From Altibacter sp. (GTDB taxonomy: Bacteria; Bacteroidota; Bacteroidia; Flavobacteriales; Flavobacteriaceae), in assembly GCF_019913785.1 (NCBI RefSeq), contig NZ_JAIOHK010000060.1, positions 126,846-190,845 on the forward strand: a stretch of 64,000 nucleotides of DNA, in the 5' to 3' direction. Both the position numbers and the translations under genes were made by a program. This document shows, in pieces, positions 34,257 through 43,282 of the stretch; the first letter of the stretch is position 1; every line of letters begins with the position of its first letter. The notes under the pieces were generated by a model, which worked only from the letters and a program-made list of their open reading frames with translations, did no database searches and was not told the DNA's origin.

Positions 34257-36508
34257 CTGCCAACAGGGGATTTTCTACCTTCTAAGGTTCGGTAGATTTT
34301 TTCGAAGAATTCTTCGGTCTTAAAAGGTTTTGGGATAATTTCATTGAAACCGGCACGATAGAAATCGTCTAGATTTTCATCAATCGTAACGGCGGTCAAG
34401 GCTATAATGGGTAGATGTTTATCGAATTCCCGAATCTTTTGGGTAGCTTCAATTCCACTAATCCCCGGCATGTGAATGTCCATTAGAATAACATCGAAAT
34501 CATTTTCTTTGATCAATTCGATGGCATCCATCCCATTGTCTGCCACCTGACAGTTCATCTTATTCTTCTCAAGGATCTTCTTCGTGATCATTTGATTGAT
34601 CTTATTGTCTTCCACCACTAAGACTTTGCGGTTTTCTAAGGCTAGGTAATCTACATCGTAAATAATATTCTTTGGGTTGAGATCTTCTCTAACTTCTTCA
34701 GAAATGTCGAAATTAATATTGAACCAAAACTTCGACCCTTTTCCCAACTGACTTTCCAAATGAATCTTACTGCCCATTAGTTCGAGTAGGTTCTTAACAA
34801 TAGACAAGCCGAGCCCGGTACCGCCAAATTTTCGATTGATCTGAAGCGATGCCTGTGAGAAGGTTTCGAAAATACTTTTCTGTTTCTTTTTTGAAATCCC
34901 CACCCCATTATCTTCAATTTCGAAGTGAAGTGACACCTTAGTACCCTTTTGGTCAATTTTGCCAATGCGTACCCAAACGTCGCCATTTTGTGTAAACTTG
35001 ACAGAGTTTCCAATTAAATTGATAAGCACCTGTGATAGTTTCAATGGATCTCCCACCAACTTTTCGGGGATGTTTTCGTCGTATTCCAAATGCAGGTTGT
35101 TCTTTCGGTCATCGGCAGACTTTTTCAAGGCAATCAAGACATCGTTGATACGTTTTTTCAACGAGAAGGTTGTTTTTTCAATTTCCACCTTGTTGGCCTC
35201 TAATTTATTCAGGTCCAAAATATTATTGATGAGCGATAACAAGTATTCTCCCGAAAATTTTAATGAATTGAGGTGTTCCTTCTGGTGTGGTTTTGGGTCT
35301 TCTTCCAATAAGAGATGTGTGAGTCCGGTGACCGCATATAACGGGGTTCTCAATTCGTGTGTAATTGTAGAAAGGAACTGTGCTTTGGCCAAGGAGGCTT
35401 TTTCGGCTTTTTCCTTCGCCAAAAGTAACTCGTTATTCTTGTCTTGAAGTAATTCGTTGGCTTTGGCTCGTAAATTATTGTTCTTGTAAAGTGATAAGGT
35501 CAATAAAGATAGAATAACTATTAACGCAATACTCAATCCGGTGGTCATTTTACCAAAGTTGATCGATTTTTGCTTCTTGTCCAGATCGTCCTTTTGAGCG
35601 GTGATGATCTCAGTTAAATTCCCAACATTGGATTCGGCATCAACCCCTTTTGAAATTGCCTTTAAATAAACCTGATAAATAGAATCGTTGCTGCTTTCAT
35701 AGATTTCCAGATTCCTTTCCGCTAATAGAAAGTCGTTTTGTTTTAAAGCGAGATAGGAGGCAATTTTATAACTATCAATTTTGATCTTTGAATAATTATT
35801 TGCCGCACTTAGGGCAATAGCCTTGTCCAGCGTAAATTTGGTTTGCTCTAAGGTATTATAATTTACTTCTTCTTGCTTAAGGTATAATAGGGCCTCTGCC
35901 TTATGTAGGTACGCCATAGCTTCAGGATACGGAAGTTTATAGTTTTGGAAAAGGGGAATTGCTGCGTCAAAGTAGTTTACAGCAACCTTATAGTTTTTCT
36001 TTTTTAATTCCAAAATCCCCATGCCGAGTACAACATTTGCCTGGTTTTTTTCATCACTTTTTTCTGTAAAGTATTTATCAGCCTCTTTGAGATATCGCTC
36101 GGCTTCTTGATAATCGCCCGCACTTGTTAAAATAAGTCCGTAGAGATTATAGGCAATTGCCAATTTTTCTTGATTTCCATTTTTGGTCAGCAGCGTAATC
36201 GCATTGTTTGCTTCGGTTGCTGCTTTTTCAAAATTATGGAGGTGATAATTGAGTTCCGAAACACTTAGAAGAATTTCAGATTTTAAGCGTATATCGGTAG
36301 TTGAAGAAAGGAGTTTGTTGGCCTTGTTTAAATTAACAATGGCCGTTTCAAAATCTTGGTTCTTTAAAGCTTCTCCGGCATTCGTTTGGTGCTTTTTGAC
36401 AATAGAAATAGTATCCTGTTTCGACTCCTGTGCTAATGTGAAATTAGTCAGGAAAAAACAGAATAAGGCGGGGATTAATATCTTGTATTTGAATGAGATA
36501 CTATTCAT
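34253..36508 (-). CDS. Hybrid sensor histidine kinase with periplasmic TPR domain
   Basis: 751 residues. A signal peptide (ILIPALFCFFLTNFTLAQ) exports the N-terminal part: a TPR-rich sensor (about 30-290). Then one membrane helix (LSIALIVILSLLTLSLY, about 325-342), a coiled coil, HisKA with the acceptor in STITHELRTPLYAV, HATPase_c (NLIGNSVKFTQ, EDNGVGISKKK, GTGLGLSIVKNL) and a C-terminal receiver (VLVVEDNKINQM; acceptor in VILMDIHMPGISG). No DNA-binding output domain follows, so signals may pass to another protein. Its 3' end overlaps lpxK by 4 bp. Confidence 0.94.
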   Translation of the reverse strand: MNSISFKYKILIPALFCFFLTNFTLAQESKQDTISIVKKHQTNAGEALKNQDFETAIVNLNKANKLLSSTTDIRLKSEILLSVSELNYHLHNFEKAATEANNAITLLTKNGNQEKLAIAYNLYGLILTSAGDYQEAERYLKEADKYFTEKSDEKNQANVVLGMGILELKKKNYKVAVNYFDAAIPLFQNYKLPYPEAMAYLHKAEALLYLKQEEVNYNTLEQTKFTLDKAIALSAANNYSKIKIDSYKIASYLALKQNDFLLAERNLEIYESSNDSIYQVYLKAISKGVDAESNVGNLTEIITAQKDDLDKKQKSINFGKMTTGLSIALIVILSLLTLSLYKNNNLRAKANELLQDKNNELLLAKEKAEKASLAKAQFLSTITHELRTPLYAVTGLTHLLLEEDPKPHQKEHLNSLKFSGEYLLSLINNILDLNKLEANKVEIEKTTFSLKKRINDVLIALKKSADDRKNNLHLEYDENIPEKLVGDPLKLSQVLINLIGNSVKFTQNGDVWVRIGKIDQKGTKVSLHFEIEDNGVGISKKKQKSIFETFSQASLQINRKFGGTGLGLSIVKNLLELMGSKIHLESQLGKGSKFWFNINFDISEEVREDLNPKNIIYDVDYLALENRKVLVVEDNKINQMITKKILEKNKMNCQVADNGMDAIELIKENDFDVILMDIHMPGISGIEATQKIREFDKHLPIIALTAVTIDENLDDFYRAGFNEIIPKPFKTEEFFEKIYRTLEGRKSPVGS

Positions 36509-36559
36509 TATTCTTATGTACTTCGGCGATAAATATAGTCATTTACTCGATAATGGTGC

Positions 36560-37558
36560 CTATTTTTTGTAAATTTGTAGGATTAAATTTACAATTCTAG
36601 AGGAATATCCTGTTTCATTATCGTACCAACCAATGATTTTTACCATTTTGCCGATTACGGAGGTCATTTCGGCATCGAAAATACAGGAATGCGTGTTACC
36701 CACTATATCTATGGAAACAATAGGGTCTTCGGTGTACTGAAGAATTCCTTTTAAGCTGTCTTCTGAAGCGCTCTTAAAAGCAGCATTTACGGCCGCTATG
36801 GTCACTTCTTTTTTAACGTTTACTGTGATATCGGTTAACGATCCATTGGGGACCGGTACACGAATCCCACAACCACCAATAACTGAAGCCAATTCAGGAA
36901 ATATTTTGGTCAATGCCTTAGCAGCTCCCGTAGTAGTTGGAATAATGGATTGTCCGGCAGCACGTGCTCTTCGCAAATCGCGGTGTGGTTGATCGTGTAG
37001 GCTTTGGTCTGAGGTATAGGAATGTATCGTTGTAATATACGCCTGTTCGATCCCGCAGAGCTCGTTGATTACCTTGAGCATGGGCGCTGCATTGTTAGTA
37101 GTGCAGGAAGCATTTGAGATAATGTTGTCCTCCGGTGCTATGATGTGATCATTAACGCCGAGTACTACTGTTTTTATATCATCATCGAGGGGAGGAACCG
37201 ACAGGATGACCTTTTTCGCTCCATTGTTTAGATGACTTTGCAGCAGGTTTCGGGATTTAAATTTTCCTGAACACTCTACTACAATATCTACATTTTTCCA
37301 TGAGATCTTGTCAATATTCTTTTCTGAAGAAAAACGCACCGGTTTTCCGGCTACGATAATTTGCTGATCCGAATAGGAAATTTCTTCTTGTAATATTCCG
37401 TGAATACTGTCATACTTTAATAGATGCGCCAAGGTTTTAGTATCGGCAATATCATTAACGGCTACTACTTCAATTTGTGGATGGTGGATCAATAACCTGA
37501 AGAGATTCCGGCCTATGCGACCAAAGCCGTTGATCCCTATTTTAATGGTCTTCTCCAT
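36560..37558 (-). CDS. gap: Type I glyceraldehyde-3-phosphate dehydrogenase
   Basis: 332 residues. Interconverts glyceraldehyde-3-phosphate and 1,3-bisphosphoglycerate in glycolysis/gluconeogenesis. N-terminal IGINGFGRIGRN is the NAD-binding fingerprint, VVAVNDI supplies the Asp typical of NAD specificity, and the active-site Cys is in SNASCTTN. IHSYTSDQ and the terminal GWYDNETGYSSRIV are also standard. It lies 5 bp downstream of lipA. Confidence 0.96.
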   Translation of the reverse strand: MEKTIKIGINGFGRIGRNLFRLLIHHPQIEVVAVNDIADTKTLAHLLKYDSIHGILQEEISYSDQQIIVAGKPVRFSSEKNIDKISWKNVDIVVECSGKFKSRNLLQSHLNNGAKKVILSVPPLDDDIKTVVLGVNDHIIAPEDNIISNASCTTNNAAPMLKVINELCGIEQAYITTIHSYTSDQSLHDQPHRDLRRARAAGQSIIPTTTGAAKALTKIFPELASVIGGCGIRVPVPNGSLTDITVNVKKEVTIAAVNAAFKSASEDSLKGILQYTEDPIVSIDIVGNTHSCIFDAEMTSVIGKMVKIIGWYDNETGYSSRIVNLILQIYKK

Positions 37559-37563
37559 GTGGT

Positions 37564-38436
37564 TTAGGTAAGATGCTTTTGTGCTTTATATGAAGATCGC
37601 ACCAAAGCACCACTCTCCACATGACGAAAGCCCATTTCAAGGCCAATCGTCTCGTATTTTTTAAACTGTTCAGGAACAATAAACTTCTTTACGGGTAGAT
37701 GCCTTTTGGACGGTTGTAAATATTGACCTATGGTAACGATATCCAGACCTGCATTTCGAAGGTCCTTCATGGTTTGTACAACCTCTTCTTCTGTTTCACC
37801 CAAGCCTAACATAATACCGCTTTTGGTGCGCTCAATGCCTTGTTCTTTTAAATACCTAAGTACTTCCAGACTTCGTTCATATTTCGCTTGGATACGCACC
37901 TCGCGGGTGAGGCGCTTAACGGTTTCCATATTGTGGGAAACTATTTCAGGTTTTACAGTGATTATCCGATCAATATTGCGTGTCACTCCTTGAAAATCGG
38001 GAATCAGTGTTTCCAAGGTGGTTTCAGGGTTCATACGGCGAATCGCTTTCACGGTTTCGGCCCAAATAATAGAGCCCATGTCCTTGAGATCATCTCGATC
38101 TACGGAGGTGACGACCGCGTGTTTAATATTCATAAGTTTGATAGAACGCGCCACTTTTTCAGGTTCATCCCAATCAATCGTATCGGGTCTTCCGGTTTTA
38201 ACCCCGCAAAAGCCGCATGAGCGGGTACAGGTGTTTCCGAGGATCATAAACGTAGCAGTGCCTTCGGTCCAGCATTCTCCCATATTAGGACAACTTCCTG
38301 AAGTGCAAATGGTGTGTAACTTATATTTATCTACCAGACCTCGTAATTCGGTATATTTTTTACCGGTAGGCAATTTTACCCGAAGCCATTTTGGTTTTGG
38401 TACAGGTTTTTGGATATCTAATGATTCAGTTTGCAT
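37564..38436 (-). CDS. lipA: Lipoyl synthase
   Basis: 290 residues from the ATG at 38436 (a TTG 12 bp upstream is possible). Radical-SAM enzyme inserting sulfur into octanoyl groups of lipoyl domains. The auxiliary cluster cysteines are in [13 protein letters not shown], and the radical-SAM CxxxCxxC is in [19 protein letters not shown] and the C-terminal [11 protein letters not shown]er are family-typical. It lies between the Nramp-like gene and gap on the minus strand. Confidence 0.96.
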   Translation of the reverse strand: MQTESLDIQKPVPKPKWLRVKLPTGKKYTELRGLVDKYKLHTICTSGSCPNMGECWTEGTATFMILGNTCTRSCGFCGVKTGRPDTIDWDEPEKVARSIKLMNIKHAVVTSVDRDDLKDMGSIIWAETVKAIRRMNPETTLETLIPDFQGVTRNIDRIITVKPEIVSHNMETVKRLTREVRIQAKYERSLEVLRYLKEQGIERTKSGIMLGLGETEEEVVQTMKDLRNAGLDIVTIGQYLQPSKRHLPVKKFIVPEQFKKYETIGLEMGFRHVESGALVRSSYKAQKHLT

Positions 38437-38477
38437 AAGCAGCGACAAAGTTACAAAGAATACCTAGAAAAATAGCA

Positions 38478-39686
38478 TTATAATGTGGTGAGAAACCAAA
38501 TACTAAACGCAATCAAAATAACGATTGAAAACAGACTGTACACCTTCATAAAATTTGAAGGTCGGGCACTTTCCGGCGTGTGCTTTCCCGTGAGCAGTTT
38601 AAAATTAAAAATAGCATAAAATGGAGCCGTTAAGAACGATAAAATGGTTGCAATTTTTATAAGTAATCCCATTTCAGAAATAAAAAAGAAGAAAATAGCA
38701 AGTGTTCCTAGAGTTAGCACGATGAGCCATATAAAATAGCCGTGTTTTATAACCCCTCCGCGCCAGATCTCGCTGGTGGCATGCATTACTCGTGGCGAGG
38801 CATCCAGAGTTGTCAATGTAGTGCTAAACATGGTGGTGAGGGCCGCAACACCAATAATTATTTTGGTACCCTCACCCAAACTGGATGTATACATTGATAT
38901 AAGTTGGTTGGCAAAAGTGCCTGCTTGGGGAGAAAAGGTCGCTCCGCTTCCATAAAGCACCAAAGCTCCCAATGCCACAAACCCAATCCCCAACACAATG
39001 GTGGTGATGAATCCAATGTTAAAATCGAAACGCGATTGTTTGGGCGTTATAGATGGATCTAATTTTTTCTTTTCCACCGTCCACATAGAATGCCAGATAG
39101 AGATATCCAATGGGGCCGGCATCCATCCCATAAAAGCTATTAAAAAAGCCACCGAAACAGCATCGGTAGGCAATACCTGCGCAAAACTTATCGAAGTTTC
39201 GGGTTTAATGGCCAACACTACAGCTAAGATTGTACTTAACGTTAAACAAAGCACAATGACTTTCATCAGGGAATCCAGGATTTTGTAGCGGCCAATTATT
39301 AAAATAGCGAAGCATACTGCGGTAATAATAGCTGTCCACAAAACAACCGATCCACCTCCAAAAAGGTAGGAGGCAATACCGGCAGTTACAATGGTCACCG
39401 CTGTTTGAATGGTAAACATGGTGGCGAAAGTGATTGCGAAATAGGCAATAAGCACGCCTTTGCCCATTTTCTCGTAACCTTTTAACAAGCTCTCTCCGGT
39501 GGCCGCCGCATAGCGCGGTCCAAATTCAAAAAAGGGATATTTTACAGCATTGATAAGCAATAAAGCCCAAATTAAACTAAATCCGAAATCGGCTCCGGCT
39601 CTGGTGGACTGTACCAGGTGGGAGACCCCTATGGCCGCTCCGGCAAAGAGAAAGCCGGGACCCAATCTTTGCAGCAAGCGTATCAA
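38478..39686 (-). CDS. Nramp-related transporter with atypical TM1/TM6 motifs
   Basis: 402 residues, about 11 membrane helices. The family is recognisable from the GPGFLFAGAAIG opening and helix pattern. But TM1 of standard Nramp carries a DPGN metal motif, and here the aligned segment is GAAIGVSHLVQSTRAG. TM6, which usually has a Met-Pro-H motif, reads FMGWMPAPLDISIWHS. So the metal site must differ, and a substrate other than Mn2+/Fe2+ is possible (some Nramp-related proteins carry Mg2+). TTG start, overlapping the ECF sigma gene stop by 4 bp (TTGA), so translation is coupled to it. Confidence 0.8.
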   Translation of the reverse strand: MIRLLQRLGPGFLFAGAAIGVSHLVQSTRAGADFGFSLIWALLLINAVKYPFFEFGPRYAAATGESLLKGYEKMGKGVLIAYFAITFATMFTIQTAVTIVTAGIASYLFGGGSVVLWTAIITAVCFAILIIGRYKILDSLMKVIVLCLTLSTILAVVLAIKPETSISFAQVLPTDAVSVAFLIAFMGWMPAPLDISIWHSMWTVEKKKLDPSITPKQSRFDFNIGFITTIVLGIGFVALGALVLYGSGATFSPQAGTFANQLISMYTSSLGEGTKIIIGVAALTTMFSTTLTTLDASPRVMHATSEIWRGGVIKHGYFIWLIVLTLGTLAIFFFFISEMGLLIKIATILSFLTAPFYAIFNFKLLTGKHTPESARPSNFMKVYSLFSIVILIAFSIWFLTTL

Positions 39687-40255
39687 TGTGAATGGTGTTG
39701 TGTAATAATTTCCGACAATAATTTACGGGCTCGGAGGAGCCGGACCTTTACATTGTTTAAAGGTTCTTCTAGTGCCTCAGAGATTTCGTTATAACTCATT
39801 TCCTGAAAATACCTCAGATTGATTATCTCCTGGTAGTGAGGTTTTAATTCCTTGATATATCGTAACAATTCGGCCAGATTCTGCTCGGTGATGAGTTTAT
39901 CTTCCGGGGTAGGATTCCTGTCGGCGATCCTCTTGATGTGCTCCTCACTGGCATCGGTGGTTTGTAGATAAATCGAAGCGTTTTTCTTTCGGCTTTTATC
40001 TATTTGGATGTTTTTTGAAATGGTGATAAGCCATGTGCTAAAGGTGTACTTTTCATCAAAAGTATCGATCTTGTCGAAGGCCTTCGAAAACGCTTCAATG
40101 GTAATGTCCTCTGCTTCGTATTCATCCTTCACCCGTTTTAGCTGAAAGCCATACACTTCGTTCCAATAGTAATCTAATAGAAAACTGAAAGCACTTTGCT
40201 TGCCTTTTTTCGCTTTTTGGACTTGGTGTAGAATTTCTTCTTTGGCTATTTCCAA
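39683..40255 (-). CDS. ECF RNA polymerase sigma factor
   Basis: 190 residues. Sigma2 region: YYWNEVYGFQLKRVKDEYEAEDITIEAFSKAFDKIDTF; sigma4 region: LKPHYQEIINLRYFQEMSYNEISEAL followed by NNVKVRLLRARKLL. A TTG start is inferred because no ATG lies before the conserved region. It overlaps the glycosyltransferase upstream (10 bp) and the Nramp-like gene downstream (4 bp). There is no neighbouring anti-sigma gene, which is unusual for ECF factors, so its control is not explained here. Targets unknown. Confidence 0.9.
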   Translation of the reverse strand: MEIAKEEILHQVQKAKKGKQSAFSFLLDYYWNEVYGFQLKRVKDEYEAEDITIEAFSKAFDKIDTFDEKYTFSTWLITISKNIQIDKSRKKNASIYLQTTDASEEHIKRIADRNPTPEDKLITEQNLAELLRYIKELKPHYQEIINLRYFQEMSYNEISEALEEPLNNVKVRLLRARKLLSEIITQHHSH

Positions 40256-41340
40256 CGGACTTGTTTTGAATTTCTATTGGAAATAAAGATACTCAATTGA
40301 ACGAATACTAAAAACAATTCAAGAATAGGAATAAATATAATAAGATCTTTTTCTCGTAATTTCGAAGCAGCTTTCCCAAAAATAAATCCTTGTAGTACAC
40401 ATCTAAAGAGCACAAGTGCCAGTGGAATTTTCCAATCAACCCATATCATTGCGATAGGAGCTAATACCCAAAATAAGAGATTTGAGAGGTAAAAGAGTCC
40501 CAAAAGCAATCGATGTATTGGCTTGTACAATTTAGCCGTAGAAGTATGTCTTTTTTTCTGAAGAATCCAAGATTTCCACGTCTTCTTCGGAATAGAATAC
40601 GTAAAGGCCTTTTCAGTAAAGCAGAGGGCAGTATTCTCTTTTGAAGCGACTTCGTTTACAAAGAGATCGTCATCTCCCGAAGCCACTTTCATATGCGACA
40701 TAAAACCTTTGTTGTCGTAATAAAGGTTGCTGGTGTAGGCCAAATTCCTTCCCACACCCATATAGGGTATACCGGCTCTGGCATACGAAAAATACTGAAG
40801 GGCCGTCAGGACCGTTTCGAAACGGATTAGTTTATTTAAAAAACCGGATGCTTTCTCGTAGGCACCATAGCCTAGAATTAATTGTTTTGTTTCCGAAAAA
40901 GGGGCGGTCATCTCTTTGATCCAATCGTCACTCGCCGGACGGCAGTCTGCATCGGTAAAGAGCATGCGCTTGTGCTTTGCTTTTTTTATTCCTAGGGTAA
41001 GGGCGTATTTTTTACTGGCCCAAAAGGCTTCGTTATTCTCAACATCTACAATTTTAATACGCGAATCGGTTAAGGCAAAGGCTTCCATTATATCCAGTGT
41101 CTCGTCATATGAAGCATCATTAATGAGGACAAGTTCGAAGTCGGGATAGTTTTGCTTCAGCCAAAGCGGAATGTGTTTTTTTAAATTTTCGGCTTCGTTC
41201 TTGGCACAGACAATAAGGGATATTGGAAATTTTTCCGAAGCTTCTATTTCCGAAAGCTTTAAAAACGAGAATTTAGAAAAGAGTAAAAAATACAGACAGT
41301 TTACAAAGACCACCGCTGCAAAAATGTAAAGTAGCACCAT
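40246..41340 (-). CDS. Family 2 glycosyltransferase (membrane)
   Basis: 364 residues. N-terminal membrane helix (LLYIFAAVVFVNCLYFLLF), then a GT2 domain with SLIVCAKNEAENL, VLINDASYDETLDIMEAF, the DxD metal motif in LFTDADCRPASDDW and a downstream Asp-rich segment (ASGDDDLFVNEVA). It ends with three hydrophobic segments (LLLGLFYLSNLLFWVLAPIAM ...). Likely transfers a sugar to a lipid carrier or exported polysaccharide at the inner membrane; substrate unknown. Overlaps the sigma factor start by 10 bp. Confidence 0.88.
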   Translation of the reverse strand: MVLLYIFAAVVFVNCLYFLLFSKFSFLKLSEIEASEKFPISLIVCAKNEAENLKKHIPLWLKQNYPDFELVLINDASYDETLDIMEAFALTDSRIKIVDVENNEAFWASKKYALTLGIKKAKHKRMLFTDADCRPASDDWIKEMTAPFSETKQLILGYGAYEKASGFLNKLIRFETVLTALQYFSYARAGIPYMGVGRNLAYTSNLYYDNKGFMSHMKVASGDDDLFVNEVASKENTALCFTEKAFTYSIPKKTWKSWILQKKRHTSTAKLYKPIHRLLLGLFYLSNLLFWVLAPIAMIWVDWKIPLALVLFRCVLQGFIFGKAASKLREKDLIIFIPILELFLVFVQLSIFISNRNSKQVRWK

Positions 41341-41360
41341 AGGCAGAGGAGCGGGTTATT

Positions 41361-41564
41361 TTACTTATGAGGTGGTTCGTTACAAGAGTCAAACTGGTCC
41401 GGTGTCTTTCCACAAAAACCACAAGCTTCTCCATCTTTGTTTAAAAATGGACTCTGACTCGCACATGTCCCGGCAAATTTCCCATCTTTTTTACCCCAAA
41501 TTTTTATAGCGATTCCGGCAAAGGCGAGGAGTAATAATATAAAGGTGATTATTAAAAGTCCCAT
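41361..41564 (-). CDS. Small membrane protein with Cys-rich tail
   Basis: 67 residues. One N-terminal helix (LLIITFILLLLAFAGIAIKIW) and a tail with GTCASQS, ACGFCGKTP and DSCNE: four cysteines, which could bind a metal or form disulfides. I recognise it as a small family found in flavobacteria beside glycosyltransferase/sigma genes; databases often call such genes membrane or secreted protein. It lies 20 bp before the glycosyltransferase on the minus strand. Confidence 0.8.
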   Translation of the reverse strand: MGLLIITFILLLLAFAGIAIKIWGKKDGKFAGTCASQSPFLNKDGEACGFCGKTPDQFDSCNEPPHK

Positions 41565-41654
41565 ACGATTAATTTAAGTTACAAAAATACAATCTTTCTT
41601 GGTGATGTACTTGTAATTTGATTATTTTTAGCATCCAATTTTTCAACATTTATT

Positions 41655-42269
41655 ATGAAATATATCTATCGATCATTACTTGTTTTTACAGTATTCGCTG
41701 CTTTTATTGCTTGTAAGAATGACGCGAAAGAGCCCGCCATGGAAGATGGACAGGTAAAAACCGATACCGTCGTTAAAAAGGTGCGTAAAGTCCCAACCGA
41801 GGAGGAAAAAGCTCAGGCGAAAAGTGTTATGGCAGTAGTTATGATGAATCCCGATCTAAAGGCATTTGCGAGTCATTTGGTTACCGTTGGGATTACCGAT
41901 ATACTTCTAAAAGAAAAGGGACCCTATACTGTTTTTGCCCCGACCAATGCGGCTTTCGAACAATTAGATGAAGCAAAAAAGAAGCGCTTTTTAAATCCTA
42001 AAAATAGAGAAACCCTTATGGCCATTTTAAAAAGCCATGTGGTGCAAGGTAGTTTTGACTCGGCAACTTTACTTGAAAATATAAAGTCGAATAAAGGATC
42101 TTTTGTATTGCAAACCATATCGGGCGAATCGCTTACCGTTTCGAAAAGCGGGCGTAATATTGTGGTTACCAATACGACCGGGGCAAAGGCAATGCTGTTG
42201 GACAAAGGGGATATTTTGGGCTCAAATGGTATGGTACATACCGTAGGCAGCCTGTTGATGAAGGATTAG
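41655..42269 (+). CDS. Fasciclin domain lipoprotein
   Basis: 204 residues. Lipoprotein signal with lipobox FIAC. After a short charged linker comes one FAS1 domain (about 60-204) with the typical TVGITDILLKEKGPYTVFAPTNAAFEQL opening and NGMVHTVGSLLM end. FAS1 domains mediate adhesion or protein interactions on cell surfaces; in bacteria the ligands are mostly unknown. It overlaps the convergent murB by 4 bp. Confidence 0.92.
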   Translation: MKYIYRSLLVFTVFAAFIACKNDAKEPAMEDGQVKTDTVVKKVRKVPTEEEKAQAKSVMAVVMMNPDLKAFASHLVTVGITDILLKEKGPYTVFAPTNAAFEQLDEAKKKRFLNPKNRETLMAILKSHVVQGSFDSATLLENIKSNKGSFVLQTISGESLTVSKSGRNIVVTNTTGAKAMLLDKGDILGSNGMVHTVGSLLMKD

Positions 42270-43282
42270 AAAATGTTTACTTCCGGTTCGATATAGATAC
42301 CGAATTTCTCTTTTACTGATTTCTGAATCTGTAAGGCCAATTGCCATATTTCATTTCCGGAAGCGCCGCCGTGATTTACCAAAACCAACGCCTGATTTTT
42401 ATGAACTCCGGCATCACCCATGCGTTGTCCCTTAAATCCGGCTTGTTCAATAAGCCATCCTGCGGGAATTTTAAACTCGGTTGGTGAAACTTCATAAAAG
42501 GGAGCTTCCGGGTATGTAATTCGGAACCCCTTAAATGCCTCCGCATCGATTATAGGGTTTTTAAAGAAACTACCGCTGTTACCCAGTTCTTTGGGGTCCG
42601 GGAGTTTGGAACGACGAATAGCGATAACTGCATCCGAAATATCCTTGATGGTGGGCGTTTCAATCTGCGCCGCTGCCAGTTTTTCCTGAATCGCTCCGTA
42701 CGAGGTACTAAAGGAATGATTTCCCTGTTTCGTAAGTCGTAAGGTTACGCTGGTAATAATGTACTTTCCTTTCGCCTCATTTTTAAAAATGGAATTCCTA
42801 TACCCAAATTGACAGGCTGTTTTACTGAATTCCTTTTCCACCTGTGTGGCGATTTCAACAGCATTACAGCTTTCAAAGACGTCTTTCAGTTCAACACCAT
42901 ACGCACCTATATTCTGAATGGGGGCCGTTCCTACATTGCCGGGAATTAAGGATAAGTTTTCTACGCCACCATAGTCGTGATCGATGCAATACATAACAAA
43001 TTCATGCCAGTTTTCACCTGCCATTACCTTCAAAGTCACATGGTCTTTATCTTCAGAAACTTTAGAAATACCCTTTAAATTTAAATAGAGTACCAAGTCA
43101 TTGATATCTTGGGTGAGTAACATATTACTGCCGCCACCTAGGATGAAAAGTGGTTCATTGGGCCGCATGGAAAGTACTTTTCTAAGATCTGAAGTAGTAG
43201 TCACTTCAACAAAATAACGTGCCTTACAATCAATTCCGAAGGTGTTAAATTCTTTCAGTGATTTATTTTCTTCGATCTGCAT
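42266..43282 (-). CDS. murB: UDP-N-acetylmuramate dehydrogenase
   Basis: 338 residues. Second step of peptidoglycan precursor synthesis, reducing enolpyruvyl-UDP-GlcNAc with NADPH. The FAD-binding segment is FILGGGSNML, and LIPGNVGTAPIQNIGAYG and GNSGSFFKNP are characteristic (the Ser in SGSFFKNP is the proton donor). The C-terminal Glu is in YIEPEVNIF. The ATG at 43282 overlaps the aminotransferase stop (TGATG), so this start is preferred over the TTG one codon upstream. The length fits type I MurB. Confidence 0.96.
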   Translation of the reverse strand: MQIEENKSLKEFNTFGIDCKARYFVEVTTTSDLRKVLSMRPNEPLFILGGGSNMLLTQDINDLVLYLNLKGISKVSEDKDHVTLKVMAGENWHEFVMYCIDHDYGGVENLSLIPGNVGTAPIQNIGAYGVELKDVFESCNAVEIATQVEKEFSKTACQFGYRNSIFKNEAKGKYIITSVTLRLTKQGNHSFSTSYGAIQEKLAAAQIETPTIKDISDAVIAIRRSKLPDPKELGNSGSFFKNPIIDAEAFKGFRITYPEAPFYEVSPTEFKIPAGWLIEQAGFKGQRMGDAGVHKNQALVLVNHGGASGNEIWQLALQIQKSVKEKFGIYIEPEVNIF

